This document shows, one piece after another, positions 1 through 8,231 of a stretch of 64,000 nt of DNA. The notes beneath the pieces are model-generated. The model did no database searches, was not told the DNA's origin, and saw nothing but the letters and a program-made list of their open reading frames with translations. The DNA lies in assembly GCA_050943495.1 (NCBI GenBank), contig JBMNPH010000005.1:62001-126000 (forward strand), given 5' to 3'. Every line of letters starts with the position of its first letter. The first letter of the stretch is position 1. This DNA is from Merdivicinus sp050943495. GTDB taxonomy: Bacteria; Bacillota; Clostridia; Oscillospirales; Ruminococcaceae. The position numbers were made by a program, and so were the translations under genes.

Positions 1-1
1 G

Positions 2-466
2 ATCATTGATGTCGAATCTCCTACCCACTTGACCGGTATGCTCGAGTTCGACAACGGCGTCATCGGTACCATTATTACGACCTTTGACGTTTACTACAAA
101 GGGCAGGCTCGTTTCGAGATTTACGGCACCGAGGGCACCATGATGGTTCCCGACCCGAACTGCTTCGGCGGTCCAATCAAGATTCTGCGCCCCGAGGACG
201 GCGAATGGCGCGAAATGCCGCTGACCTTTGATTACAAGGAAAACAGCCGCGGCTTGGGTCTTGCCGATATGGCATGCTCGCTCCGTACCGGCAGTCCGTT
301 CCGGGCTTCCTGGGAACAGACTTACCATGTACTGGAAGTGCTTACCTCGTTTGAAAAGAGCAGCGAGGCTCATGCAGCGTATCAAATGGAGACCCATTAC
401 GACCAGAAACCGGCAATCAAACGGCACCCCATTCACGGTGTGCTGGATGAAACCGCAGAGCTGTAA
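2..466 (+). CDS. Gfo/Idh/MocA family oxidoreductase, C-terminal part (5' end outside window)
   Basis: The frame is open from base 2, so the gene starts before the window; 154 residues are visible. They match the C-terminal alpha/beta domain of Gfo/Idh/MocA NAD(P)-dependent sugar or inositol dehydrogenases: a strand pair with LEFDNGVIGTI, then FEIYGTEGTM, the usual part of this fold that closes over the substrate. The N-terminal Rossmann domain with the nucleotide site is not in view, so substrate and cofactor cannot be judged. It is followed by a strong terminator and then by a TIM-barrel protein and a GH63-like glycosidase on the same strand, which suggests a carbohydrate-degradation locus. 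Family assignment is from recognised sequence pattern; the specific activity is unknown. Confidence 0.8.
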   Translation: MIDVESPTHLTGMLEFDNGVIGTIITTFDVYYKGQARFEIYGTEGTMMVPDPNCFGGPIKILRPEDGEWREMPLTFDYKENSRGLGLADMACSLRTGSPFRASWEQTYHVLEVLTSFEKSSEAHAAYQMETHYDQKPAIKRHPIHGVLDETAEL

Positions 467-474
467 ACAATGAC

Positions 475-513
475 AAAAGGATAGGGGTGATTGGTTACCT
501 CTATCCTTTTTTG
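475..513 (+). terminator. Rho-independent terminator
   Basis: AAAAGGATAG at 475-484 pairs with CTATCCTTTT at 501-510, extended by GGT/ACC, and ends in a T run. It lies 9 bases after the dehydrogenase stop and overlaps the GTG at 487, which argues that the next gene starts further down at 538. Confidence 0.85.
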
Positions 514-537
514 CATTATGGAAAAGGAGGGTTCTAT

Positions 538-1398
538 ATGCAGCAGTTTCCCCGCACAATGGTAGGCGGTGTTTCGCTGTCCCGCATGATTATCGGCACC
601 AATTGGCTGGCAGGATGGAGTCATCGTTCGCCAGCTGCGGACGCCATGATTCAGGAACGCCATTCCCGCCCGGAGAGTATCCAACCGATGCTGGATGTTT
701 TTCTTTCTTATGGCGTCGATACCATGATGGCGCCTTTCGGACAGACACCAGCAATTTTGGAGGCAGTCCGCCGCGCCGAAGAAAAAAACGGCCGGAAAAT
801 GATTTTGATTGACACCCCGATTATTAATGTAGACGATACTGCGGCAGCGCGCCGGGAGGCGGAGGCTGTGATCTGCCGCAGCAAGGAATTGGGGGCAGAA
901 TTTTGCCTGTTGCATCACTCCAGCGTGGAACAACTCGTAGATAAAAACCGGAGAAAAATCCATCGTCTGGACGACTATACCCAAATGATCCGGGATGCCG
1001 GTCTGATACCGGGATTGTCCGCGCATATGCCGGAATTGGTCATTTACAGCGATGAAAACGACTATGACGTAGAGACCTATATTCAAATTTATAACTGCAT
1101 GGGATTTTTGATGCAGGTAGAAATTGAAACAGTCAATCAGATCATTCGTCATGCAAAAAAACCGGTGATGACGATTAAATCTATGGCGGCGGGAAGATGC
1201 ACCCCATTTGTGGGATTGAATTTTTCATGGGCAACCCTGCGGGATTGTGATATGGTGACAGTCGGCTGTTTCAACGAGAGAGAGGCGGCCGAAGATATTG
1301 AGATTTCATTGGCGGCATTGGAACGGCGTGCGCCTTCGATCGGGGCGAGAAACAGTCCCAATCAGAATCAGGCTGCCTTTGGAAAACAGGGGGAATAA
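538..1398 (+). CDS. TIM-barrel protein, aldo/keto reductase-like, function unknown
   Basis: The product has 286 residues. ATG 538 follows AAAGGAGGG with good spacing; the open frame extends to a GTG at 487 but that lies inside the terminator. The opening (MVGGVSLSRMIIGTNWLAG) and the pattern of alternating strands and helices, with 'GVDTMMAPFG', 'ILIDTPI' and 'GLSAHMPEL', look like a beta/alpha barrel of the kind found in aldo/keto reductases and sugar-phosphate enzymes. I do not see the classic Asp-Tyr-Lys-His catalytic set of aldo/keto reductases, so it may be only structurally related. It ends 7 bases before the glycosidase gene and is probably co-transcribed with it. Similar proteins occur, from memory, in carbohydrate loci of Clostridia; no activity is claimed. 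Confidence 0.6.
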   Translation: MQQFPRTMVGGVSLSRMIIGTNWLAGWSHRSPAADAMIQERHSRPESIQPMLDVFLSYGVDTMMAPFGQTPAILEAVRRAEEKNGRKMILIDTPIINVDDTAAARREAEAVICRSKELGAEFCLLHHSSVEQLVDKNRRKIHRLDDYTQMIRDAGLIPGLSAHMPELVIYSDENDYDVETYIQIYNCMGFLMQVEIETVNQIIRHAKKPVMTIKSMAAGRCTPFVGLNFSWATLRDCDMVTVGCFNEREAAEDIEISLAALERRAPSIGARNSPNQNQAAFGKQGE

Positions 1399-1405
1399 CT
1401 TGGAA

Positions 1406-3223
1406 ATGGAACGGTCATTGTTAAAAGGATGGAATACTTTTTATGTGCGGAGTGTGCTGAGTCATCTGCTGATGCCGCAGGGATTTTCGATCAATCTGGG
1501 GCTGAAAAATTACAGTTCCGGAGCCGTGTTGGGCGAAGCGTTGATCGGACGGTTTGATCCCGATGCAGAGCAGATTCATCCGGGTCCCCGCAGCTACGAT
1601 GGGACATACACCCAGCTTCGGATCCGCTATCATGGGACGGAAACGTTGGTGGAATCCGCTGAAATAAACGGGGAAATCTGCCTGCTGGTGACACCGGTCA
1701 AGCAGGAGAAAAAGCCAATGGCGCTTCTGGCAGAAGGGACCATTCTCTGGAACCGGACAGGAACGGTTCGCCGCGAGGGAGATCATCTGGTGGCGGAGCT
1801 TCCGGATCGCACGGTGACGGTCTGGACCGATGGGGAGGAACTTCCCGAATATAATATCAGCATGAAAGGCCCTTATCTGTCGGTAGGTCTGAGCCGTCCG
1901 GTGGCGGTAACAAGCGGCGTGCGGCGGACAGCGGAGGAAGTTCGAAAAATTCTCGATGCAGCCCGACAAAAGGTGGAGAAGGAAGCGGAACAATACGGCA
2001 AATTGGCAGAGGTCTATCATGCTATGCGGACCTGCCTGGCATGGGATACCATCTATGAGCCGGAAAAAGGACAGCTCTGCTCGCCGGTAAGCCGACTCTG
2101 GAGTATCGGCTGGGGCGGATATGTGCTGTTCTGCTGGGACACCTATTTTTCGAGCATGATGGCGATGACCGGAAACAGAGAGCTGGCGTATGCCAATGCG
2201 GCGGCGATCACCCATGAAAAAACAGAATCCGGATTTGTGCCGAATTTTGGATCCGCGAACGATTCCAAGAGTCGGGATCGTTCCCAGCCTCCGGTTGGGG
2301 CGCTGGCTGTGCGGGAAATTTATCGGAAATATCGGGAAAAGGAATTTGTGCGGGGACTGTTTGACGACCTTCTGGAATGGAACCGCTGGTTTGCCGACAA
2401 CCGGATGCTGGAAAACGGACAGTTGTGCTGGGGATCCAATCCGTTTGAGCCGCGTGCCGATAAACATTTTGAAGTTCATGATGTGGATAACTTACAAGGC
2501 GCTGCCTTTGAGTCGGGACTAGACAACTCTCCCATGTGCGATGATATTCCATATGACGCGGATCGGCATCTGATGTGCCTAGCGGATGTTGGATTGACGG
2601 GACTATATATCGCAGATTGCGAATATCTGGCAGAACTGGCGGCGGAAATCGGCCGGGATGAAGTCATCGGGGAACTGCGCAGCCGTGCGGCTCACAGCAA
2701 AGAGGGACTTGGGCAGATGTGGGATGAAGAGATCGGCATGTTCTGCAACGTCCGCACCGATACGGGAAAATTTATCCATCGTATTTCCCCTACGAATTTC
2801 TATGCGCTGTACAGCGATGCAGTGACGCCGGAACAGGCAGAACGGATGATGAAGGAGCATTTTTATAATCCGGAGGAATTCTGGGGCGAGTATATTCTGC
2901 CGTCCATCGCGCGGAATGATCCAGCGTACCCGGATCAGGATTACTGGAGAGGAAGAATTTGGGCGCCGCTGAATTTTCTGGTTTATGTGGCGATGCGCAG
3001 GCATGGTTTGAAACAGGAGTGTCAGGATCTGGCGGAAAAGTCCAAAAATCTCCTGCTGAAGGAATGGCTGGAACACGGGCATGTTCATGAGAATTACAAT
3101 GGAGATACCGGAGAAGGGTGCGACAAGCGCAACAGTGATAAATTCTATCATTGGGGCGCGCTGCTCAGCCTGATTGCCATGATGGATGCCGGATACGTGG
3201 AGGGGCCTGAGAAGCCGCTTTGA
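1406..3223 (+). CDS. GH63-like (mannosylglycerate hydrolase/trehalase-like) glycoside hydrolase
   Basis: The product has 605 residues from ATG 1406; a TTG at 1400 is closer to the GGGGGA ribosome site and is an equally good start. An N-terminal beta-rich domain (about 1-200) is followed by an (alpha/alpha)6 barrel (about 210-600). Barrel motifs of the trehalase-like/GH63 group are visible: 'CWDTYFSSMM', 'DQDYWRGRIW' and 'HENYNGDTGEG', the last two carrying the acidic residues expected in the active site of this inverting family. There is no signal peptide, so it acts in the cytoplasm, presumably on an imported oligosaccharide or glycoside. It shares an operon with the preceding TIM-barrel gene. 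Substrate cannot be told from the sequence. Confidence 0.75.
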   Translation: MERSLLKGWNTFYVRSVLSHLLMPQGFSINLGLKNYSSGAVLGEALIGRFDPDAEQIHPGPRSYDGTYTQLRIRYHGTETLVESAEINGEICLLVTPVKQEKKPMALLAEGTILWNRTGTVRREGDHLVAELPDRTVTVWTDGEELPEYNISMKGPYLSVGLSRPVAVTSGVRRTAEEVRKILDAARQKVEKEAEQYGKLAEVYHAMRTCLAWDTIYEPEKGQLCSPVSRLWSIGWGGYVLFCWDTYFSSMMAMTGNRELAYANAAAITHEKTESGFVPNFGSANDSKSRDRSQPPVGALAVREIYRKYREKEFVRGLFDDLLEWNRWFADNRMLENGQLCWGSNPFEPRADKHFEVHDVDNLQGAAFESGLDNSPMCDDIPYDADRHLMCLADVGLTGLYIADCEYLAELAAEIGRDEVIGELRSRAAHSKEGLGQMWDEEIGMFCNVRTDTGKFIHRISPTNFYALYSDAVTPEQAERMMKEHFYNPEEFWGEYILPSIARNDPAYPDQDYWRGRIWAPLNFLVYVAMRRHGLKQECQDLAEKSKNLLLKEWLEHGHVHENYNGDTGEGCDKRNSDKFYHWGALLSLIAMMDAGYVEGPEKPL

Positions 3224-3252
3224 TCCGGTGTAATTTCAACCAATAACAGAAA

Positions 3253-3285
3253 AGGACTCCCGGCCAAAAACCGGAAGTCCTTTTT
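3253..3285. terminator. Bidirectional terminator between convergent genes
   Basis: A hairpin with arms AGGACTCCCGG and CCGGAAGTCCT (one bulge or mismatch) is flanked by an A run on the left and TTTTT at 3281-3285. It sits between the GH63-like gene and the convergent MBL-fold gene and can serve both strands. Confidence 0.8.
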
Positions 3286-3298
3286 GCGTGCATTCTTT

Positions 3299-4087
3299 TC
3301 AGGGCAGATGAACAACAGTGCCATCCTCGGCAAATGTTACGCGGCTGCCCAGAATTTCGCGGGCAAGGGCAAGTTCCTTCGTTTCATCCTGCAAAATGAA
3401 GCGTCCGTGATGGAAGAAGAGCACGTTGCCGAACGGAACACCGGATTCCGCCAGTTCGCGGCAGAGATCGCAGGCGCGGTGATGTCCGGTTTCCAGCATC
3501 AGCAGATCGGAACCGGCTGCCAGGGGAAGAATTTCGGACAGATCGCGGAAATCACCCGAGTAGAAGATCTGCTGCCCCTCGGCATTGATCCGGAAGGAGA
3601 AGCTTTTCCAATCTTCTCCGGGTGCAGGTTCTCCTAGGTGATAGTTGTGCAGGGCGGTGACGGTGATTCCTTCATCCAGCAGGACGCCGTCCGCAACGGG
3701 ATAACTTTCCAGCGAAAAAACCGTTTCGTAGTTTCCCTCACTTCCCAGAAGCATCTGATAAATCCCGTCAAAAACGGGAAGATTGGGCAGAAAGACTCGG
3801 ATTTTTCGTCCTTCCATCCGCTGTTGGTTTTCGGGGGAGAGAGTCGTGAGTTTGCGGACATTCCAGAGAAGGTGCGGCAGGCCGCCGATGTGATCCATAT
3901 GGGTATGGGAGATAAAAATGCTATCCAGATTCAACTGGTCGATTCCCAGCAAGTGGGAACTGTATCCGCAGTGTTCTCCGGCGTCCAGAAAGTACAGCTT
4001 TCCGCCGGATTCCAGTGCGACGCTGGTGTGATGACGTCCTGGCATGGGCTCGGTGCCGGAACAGCTTCCCAGAATATGCAGAATCAT
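3299..4087 (-). CDS. MBL-fold metallo-hydrolase, RNase Z-like
   Basis: The product has 262 residues. Start ATG 4087 has AAAGGAG nine bases upstream; a GTG at 4096 is too close to that site. The metallo-beta-lactamase core is clear: 'HTHMDHIGG' near residue 62 (the HxHxDH zinc motif), 'YSGDF' around 180 (fourth ligand Asp) and a C-terminal 'FFHHGRF' histidine region. The N-terminal 'LGSCSGTEPMPGRHHTS' matches the RNase Z/phosphodiesterase branch, where this loop binds phosphate. Likely a cytoplasmic phosphodiesterase or tRNase Z-like enzyme, but it has no clear exosite arm, so true tRNase Z activity is doubtful. Convergent with the GH63-like gene and transcribed in the same direction as the HIT gene upstream, with a terminator between. 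Confidence 0.8.
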   Translation of the reverse strand: MILHILGSCSGTEPMPGRHHTSVALESGGKLYFLDAGEHCGYSSHLLGIDQLNLDSIFISHTHMDHIGGLPHLLWNVRKLTTLSPENQQRMEGRKIRVFLPNLPVFDGIYQMLLGSEGNYETVFSLESYPVADGVLLDEGITVTALHNYHLGEPAPGEDWKSFSFRINAEGQQIFYSGDFRDLSEILPLAAGSDLLMLETGHHRACDLCRELAESGVPFGNVLFFHHGRFILQDETKELALAREILGSRVTFAEDGTVVHLP

Positions 4088-4125
4088 TGCAGGCACTCCT
4101 TTCCAATCCCAAGAAAAATTTTACG

Positions 4126-4153
4126 AAAAAAGCAGGCACACGCGGGTGCCTGC
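4126..4153 (-). terminator. Terminator after HIT gene (minus strand)
   Basis: GCAGGCAC (4132-4139) pairs with GTGCCTGC (4146-4153); on the minus strand the stem is followed by six T residues. Confidence 0.8.
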
Positions 4154-4167
4154 CATTCGAAAGCCGC

Positions 4168-4587
4168 TTAGTCGAGATTGTCGCGGATTTTCTGTGCGAT
4201 TTCTTCGTATTCAGCATCGGTCAGCATGACTTTGCCGCTGTTCATTTCAAAGGTGGTGCCCCATTCTACTTCATCCTTATATTTGGGAACGAGGTGGAAA
4301 TGAAGATGACAGCCGGTGTCGCCGTAAGCGCCGTAATTGACTTTGTCGGGGTGGAAAGCCTTGTGCAGTGCACGGGCAACTTTGGCAATATCCGCAAAGT
4401 AAACGTTGCGTTCTTCGTCAGTAAGGTCGATCATTTCGCTGACATGTTTTTTGTGAGCGACGATGCAGCGGCCGGGATGGCTCTGCTCTTTAAAGACATA
4501 GACCATGCTGGAATCCAGCTCGCAGGCGAAGTAGCCGAATTTTGCAACGAGATCGCCTTTCATGCAGTATGCACAGTTTGTATCCAT
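4168..4587 (-). CDS. HIT family nucleotide-binding hydrolase
   Basis: The product has 139 residues, the normal size for a HIT protein. The start is ATG 4587 (MDTNCAYC...) because GGGAG lies eight bases upstream; the GTG at 4596 would overlap it. The histidine triad 'HLHFHLVPK' (residues about 95-103) is the catalytic HxHxHxx signature of nucleoside phosphoramidate or dinucleoside hydrolases. An N-terminal C-x2-C pair (CAYC) may bind zinc, as in many HIT proteins. It has its own promoter (4620-4648) and terminator, so it is a single-gene unit. The cellular substrate is unknown. Confidence 0.88.
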   Translation of the reverse strand: MDTNCAYCMKGDLVAKFGYFACELDSSMVYVFKEQSHPGRCIVAHKKHVSEMIDLTDEERNVYFADIAKVARALHKAFHPDKVNYGAYGDTGCHLHFHLVPKYKDEVEWGTTFEMNSGKVMLTDAEYEEIAQKIRDNLD

Positions 4588-4619
4588 GGAAAACACTCCC
4601 TATCGATAGTTTTTTCTTT

Positions 4620-4648
4620 ATCATAGCAGATTTTCGGCGGAAATACAA
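4620..4648 (-). promoter_or_regulatory. Sigma-A-type promoter for the HIT gene
   Basis: On the minus strand TTGTAT (4648-4643), a 17-base spacer and TATGAT (4625-4620) lie upstream of the HIT start. Confidence 0.6.
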
Positions 4649-4664
4649 GGGCGATCCCGGACTT

Positions 4665-5381
4665 TTATAAATATTTTTGATATCGTTTGTCATCGTAGCC
4701 CATAGTATCGGCATAGAGGTCGGAGAGGGAACGGCCATCCTCCTGCCATTCCTCGGCCAGAAGGTCGGCATGGACGCCACCGTACCGCAGAAGAAGAACT
4801 CGGTCGAAGATATTTTCCATTTCCTCGACATCATGGGTGGAAATCAGCAGCGTTTCGCCGCAGCGGAGGCCGGCGGTGAGCAGTTTGAGGAAATCCTTGC
4901 GGGAAAAGACGTCCTTGCCAGAGAACGGCTCATCGAGAAGGAGGTATTTTGCCCCCTTGGAGAAGCCGGCGGCCAGTTCGACGCGGGTTTTCTGGCCTTT
5001 TGAGAGGGTGGAAAGCTTCTGGCGGGTGTAGAGGTTCAGTTCGAAGAAGGAAAGGAGACTGCCGAAGCGTTCCCGGTCGAAGCGCGGATAGAAGCGGCAG
5101 AGGAAATCCGCATATTCGCAAGCAGTCATTTCGGGAAAAAAGGAACCGTCGCCGCTTAAAAAGGCGAGATCCTCATAACATTTCTGCGGCGGCCTGCCAT
5201 CGTAGAGGACGGTCCCGCCTCCGCCGGTGATGCCCGCCATGCGTTTAAGAAGGGTGGTTTTGCCCACGCCGTTCCGGCCGAGCAACCCTACAATCTGTCC
5301 ATCGGGAATGGTGAAACTGATGCCGGTCAGAACCCGTCCGGTGCCGGGATATGTTTTTTCCAAATCTTTGACTTCAATCAT
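4665..5381 (-). CDS. ABC transporter ATP-binding protein (YtrB-like)
   Basis: The product has 238 residues and one ABC ATPase domain. Walker A 'GRNGVGKTT' is at about 35-43, the signature 'LSKGQ' at about 127 and Walker B 'YLLLDEP' at about 147, followed by the switch histidine in 'ISTHD'. It is the last gene of a minus-strand operon: GntR regulator, membrane permease (6746-7507), a 451-residue membrane-anchored protein, then this ATPase, overlapping the latter by four bases (ATGA). This order resembles the ytr operon of Bacillus, which responds to cell-wall antibiotics. It probably powers the permease; the transported compound is unknown. Confidence 0.85.
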   Translation of the reverse strand: MIEVKDLEKTYPGTGRVLTGISFTIPDGQIVGLLGRNGVGKTTLLKRMAGITGGGGTVLYDGRPPQKCYEDLAFLSGDGSFFPEMTACEYADFLCRFYPRFDRERFGSLLSFFELNLYTRQKLSTLSKGQKTRVELAAGFSKGAKYLLLDEPFSGKDVFSRKDFLKLLTAGLRCGETLLISTHDVEEMENIFDRVLLLRYGGVHADLLAEEWQEDGRSLSDLYADTMGYDDKRYQKYL

Positions 5382-6733
5382 GGTTCCTCCGCCCTTTCCA
5401 ATGTAAATTTGCGCATAGTTCGGGAGACTGTGTAGAGGTCAGTAGAATCCTGTGCCCCCTCCTGGCTGGCAGGTGTATGTAGAATGGCCTGATAGAGCGG
5501 CTCGGTTTGTCCGGATTGACAGACGAAAATCTGATATTCAGGCGGATGATCCGGAGATTCCTTCGAGCCAATTATCCCCAGTTTTCCATCAGCAAATCGT
5601 GCATGCAGAATGCGGAAATTAACGGTCCGCGCCGGATGCAGGATACTGCCTCCATTTTGGGTGGAAACCGCCACAATGCGGGACTGGCTATATTCCCGGC
5701 TTCGAAATCCGGCACAAAAGCTGTCTCCGTCCGGATAAAAGAAGAAATACCCGTCTGGAACCCCAAAAAGCTCGGTATCAGCTTCTCCCAGGAAATCGCC
5801 GCTGCGGGAGTCATAGAATTGGAATGCGATTCCCCGCTGATTCTGGATGCAGAGCACCAGGGTTCCGTTTTCGAGCGCATACAATCCCAGAATATCCACC
5901 ATATTTCCGCTCACAACCTCGCACAGCGGAGTGATGTCGCCGATCGTTTCGTAATCTTCACAAAATGCCGCATTGATCCAGTTTTCGGGGCGGTTCAGAC
6001 AGTAAATCCAGCGGGTTCCTTCCCATTCCTGTTTGACGGTGGGGACAAAGTAGAAGACATTGCCGATTTGGGCAACATTCTCCATGCCGGAAGGAAATTG
6101 ATAACCGATCAGAGACTGGGTGGGAGGATTTTCCGGTGCAGGATTCCAGTTTGCCTGATTTTCGTGCTGGCAGGAACGTTCCATTTCCTCCTGCGTCGGT
6201 TCCGTTTCAAAACATTGATAAGTAGAATGCTGGAAACGGTAAGGATTCCGATTAATCAGTCCGGTGTCAATCTGCGCAAGAAAGTGCTGTGATTCGCCGT
6301 TTACCGAGTCAAAGCCGTTCAATTTCCATGTCAGGCGCATTTGGGTGCTGGTGACAGTATGGGTTACATCATAATAGCCACTTTCGGGATATTTGGAATC
6401 CCGGATTGCATAAAAACTTTCCTCCCGAATCCCGTCCACACGAAATACAGGCTGTGCAGAAAAGCTCATCGGCCACTCATCTGCTTTCCATGCGGTCGGG
6501 ATGACTGAGGTTTCCTGCCCGATTTTTCCCTGCTTAATGGTAAAATCCGTCTGTTCGTAATCATCCCCCAGAACGCCGGTAATCGAAAAGGGGTCCATGG
6601 CGGACGGATCGCCGCTTTCCTCCAACCAGAACTGCATTTCGGCGCTTCGGACTGGCAGCCACGCTGCGGTATAGACACCAGTAATCAGCAGTATGGCGGT
6701 TACTATGGAAACAGGTATTGAATATTTTTTCAT
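5378..6733 (-). CDS. Membrane-anchored extracytoplasmic protein of the ABC operon
   Basis: The product has 451 residues. One hydrophobic segment at about 6-27 (IPVSIVTAILLITGVYTAAWL) acts as an uncleaved anchor or signal; no lipobox cysteine is present. The rest is hydrophilic, rich in Trp, Tyr, Phe and Pro, with repeated strand-like stretches such as 'GTLVLCIQNQRGIAFQFYDSRSGDFLGE', which could be beta-propeller-like blades. I do not recognise a named family. It lies between the permease and ATPase genes of a YtrA-regulated ABC operon, so it is probably a surface partner of that transporter, either sensing or binding its ligand. Confidence 0.65.
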   Translation of the reverse strand: MKKYSIPVSIVTAILLITGVYTAAWLPVRSAEMQFWLEESGDPSAMDPFSITGVLGDDYEQTDFTIKQGKIGQETSVIPTAWKADEWPMSFSAQPVFRVDGIREESFYAIRDSKYPESGYYDVTHTVTSTQMRLTWKLNGFDSVNGESQHFLAQIDTGLINRNPYRFQHSTYQCFETEPTQEEMERSCQHENQANWNPAPENPPTQSLIGYQFPSGMENVAQIGNVFYFVPTVKQEWEGTRWIYCLNRPENWINAAFCEDYETIGDITPLCEVVSGNMVDILGLYALENGTLVLCIQNQRGIAFQFYDSRSGDFLGEADTELFGVPDGYFFFYPDGDSFCAGFRSREYSQSRIVAVSTQNGGSILHPARTVNFRILHARFADGKLGIIGSKESPDHPPEYQIFVCQSGQTEPLYQAILHTPASQEGAQDSTDLYTVSRTMRKFTLERAEEP

Positions 6734-6745
6734 ACGAACTCCTCC

Positions 6746-7507
6746 TTAAAAATCCCCGTTCCGTACCGCGCGGAAGCTGTCCAAAATCATTAGAGCGAGA
6801 AATCCGAGCAATACGGCATAGAGAATATAGTCAGCCCGATCCAGATAAGTGTAATTGTTCAATCTGGAACGCAGAATAAAGATCCAGCTGACCAGAACCG
6901 GGAGAGCTAGTATGATAGACCGCACCCAGCGACGTCCGCGTCTCCAGCCGATGTGAAAACTGAGCAGCGGCAGGGTGAGTAGAAGCAGCAGAGTAGAAAT
7001 CATTTCCCGGAAAGTCATCGGGCAGAGCAGACGGAACAGCGGTGTGCGGCATAGTCCGAGCCAGAATCCCGCCGTCATCCGGCAGTCAACCTGCGCGATG
7101 CGGGCGAATTTTTCGCACCAGCTGAGGAAAAGGGGATAACAGAGCGCAATACCGGTGAGAATTCTCGCAATCAGAATCAGTAGGGAGGTGCAAAATGCGA
7201 GAATTTTCGCAAGATAGATCTGGCTACGGCGGCCGGGAAGGGTCAGCAGCGTCGCAACACTGCCGTTGGTGATGTCGCGCATGGTCATCCAGATCATCCA
7301 GCCGGTTAAGGCTGCAAATAGTACCGGCACAACAATCGGGGCAGCTGACGCAAGATAGACCGTCTCAAAGCGGGTCGCGTCTGATGTATTTTGCAGGGTA
7401 ATCCAGTAGAACAATGGCTGGAAAAGGATGGCGATCAACGCTAAAATCCATGTGGGGACAGTGCAGTTGGTAAATTCACGCGAAAATAAAGTGCAGAAGT
7501 TTTTCAT
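6746..7507 (-). CDS. ABC transporter membrane permease
   Basis: The product has 253 residues. About six hydrophobic segments are visible (for example around 18-38, 50-72, 105-130, 160-180, 190-210, 220-240), the layout of ABC-2 type permeases. AAAGGAAG precedes ATG 7507. It is the first structural gene after the GntR regulator and is followed after 12 bases by the anchored protein gene. A likely regulator binding site (7525-7544) lies directly in front of it. Together with the ATPase at 4665-5381 it would form a small export or resistance transporter. Confidence 0.8.
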   Translation of the reverse strand: MKNFCTLFSREFTNCTVPTWILALIAILFQPLFYWITLQNTSDATRFETVYLASAAPIVVPVLFAALTGWMIWMTMRDITNGSVATLLTLPGRRSQIYLAKILAFCTSLLILIARILTGIALCYPLFLSWCEKFARIAQVDCRMTAGFWLGLCRTPLFRLLCPMTFREMISTLLLLLTLPLLSFHIGWRRGRRWVRSIILALPVLVSWIFILRSRLNNYTYLDRADYILYAVLLGFLALMILDSFRAVRNGDF

Positions 7508-7524
7508 AGCGAAATCTTCCTTTC

Positions 7525-7544
7525 TGTATTAACTGAGTAGTACA
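7525..7544. promoter_or_regulatory. Second YtrA-type operator, upstream of the permease
   Basis: TGTATTA (7525-7531) and TAGTACA (7538-7544) are arms of an inverted repeat with a 6-base spacer and one mismatch. It has the same arms and spacing as the perfect operator at 7991-8014 and lies between the GntR gene and the permease, 18 bases before the permease start. Confidence 0.6.
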
Positions 7545-7561
7545 CCGATTGCAAAAAAATA

Positions 7562-7939
7562 TTAAGTTTCTTCCCACAATTCGCTCAATAGATCCATCAT
7601 CTGCTTGTAGGATAGTTTTAATTCCTTGGCATTCCGCACAAAATCCGCCCCAACTTCCCGAATCCATTCCTCCCGGATTTTTTGCCGGGTTTCCTCGGAA
7701 CAGTGGATCATACTGCCCGTGTTCCCTTCTGTTGTGAGAATCCCCTCTTCTTCCAGCATTTTATAAGCTTTTTGGACCGTGTTCGGATTAATTTCGAGCT
7801 GAGCGGCAGTTTCCCGGCGGGAGGGGAGCGCCATTCCATCCGCCAGCTGACCAGCTGCCAGAAGTTGCTTGATTCGACGAATCAGCTGCAAATAAACAGC
7901 TTCTTTCCGAGTCAGTGTAAAATGAGACCAGATATCCAA
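7562..7939 (-). CDS. GntR family repressor, YtrA subfamily
   Basis: The product has 125 residues. TTG 7939 is the start, seven bases after AAAGGAGG. The N-terminal winged helix (about 12-75) carries the GntR features 'AVYLQLIRRIKQLLAAGQL', 'LPSRRETAAQLEINPNTVQKAY' and 'LEEEGIL'; the short C-terminal part (about 85-125) is two helices, which defines the small YtrA subfamily that lacks a large ligand domain. Members usually repress their own ABC transporter operon. Its promoter holds a perfect palindrome and a second copy lies before the permease, supporting autoregulation of the whole operon. The inducer is unknown. Confidence 0.88.
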   Translation of the reverse strand: MDIWSHFTLTRKEAVYLQLIRRIKQLLAAGQLADGMALPSRRETAAQLEINPNTVQKAYKMLEEEGILTTEGNTGSMIHCSEETRQKIREEWIREVGADFVRNAKELKLSYKQMMDLLSELWEET

Positions 7940-7990
7940 TCTGCCGCCTCCTTTCGAATTGGATAGAATCTGAGTAATGATGTTTTTCTA

Positions 7991-8024
7991 AGTGTATTAT
8001 ATCAGTAATACACTATCCTGTCAA
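7991..8024 (-). promoter_or_regulatory. Consensus promoter with embedded GntR/YtrA operator
   Basis: On the minus strand TTGACA (8024-8019), a 17-base spacer and TATAAT (8001-7996) form a perfect sigma-A promoter. The inverted repeat AGTGTATTA / TAATACACT (7991-7999 and 8006-8014, 6-base centre) covers the -10 box and half the spacer, so a bound regulator would block RNA polymerase. The outer half-sites AGTGTA/TACACT resemble the published YtrA operator. Confidence 0.85.
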
Positions 8025-8112
8025 TCCGTTTGTATAAAATTTAACGGATTTGTCTATATTGTATATGTTCAATGGAATATATGGCAATATTGCTGATTTT
8101 ATAAAATTTTAA

Positions 8113-8141
8113 TTGTAATTTTGCGTCAACTTTGATATAAT
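8113..8141 (+). promoter_or_regulatory. Promoter of the V/A-ATPase operon
   Basis: TTGTAA (8113-8118), a 17-base spacer and TATAAT (8136-8141) lie about 90 bases before the first ATPase gene. Confidence 0.65.
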
Positions 8142-8231
8142 ATATTTTGAGTAGGCTCTTGCAGCGGCAGAGCAGACGGCCGGCAGCAAAGAAAGTTTGA
8201 GCCGGATCTGGATGGTAAAGGTGGTGAAAGA

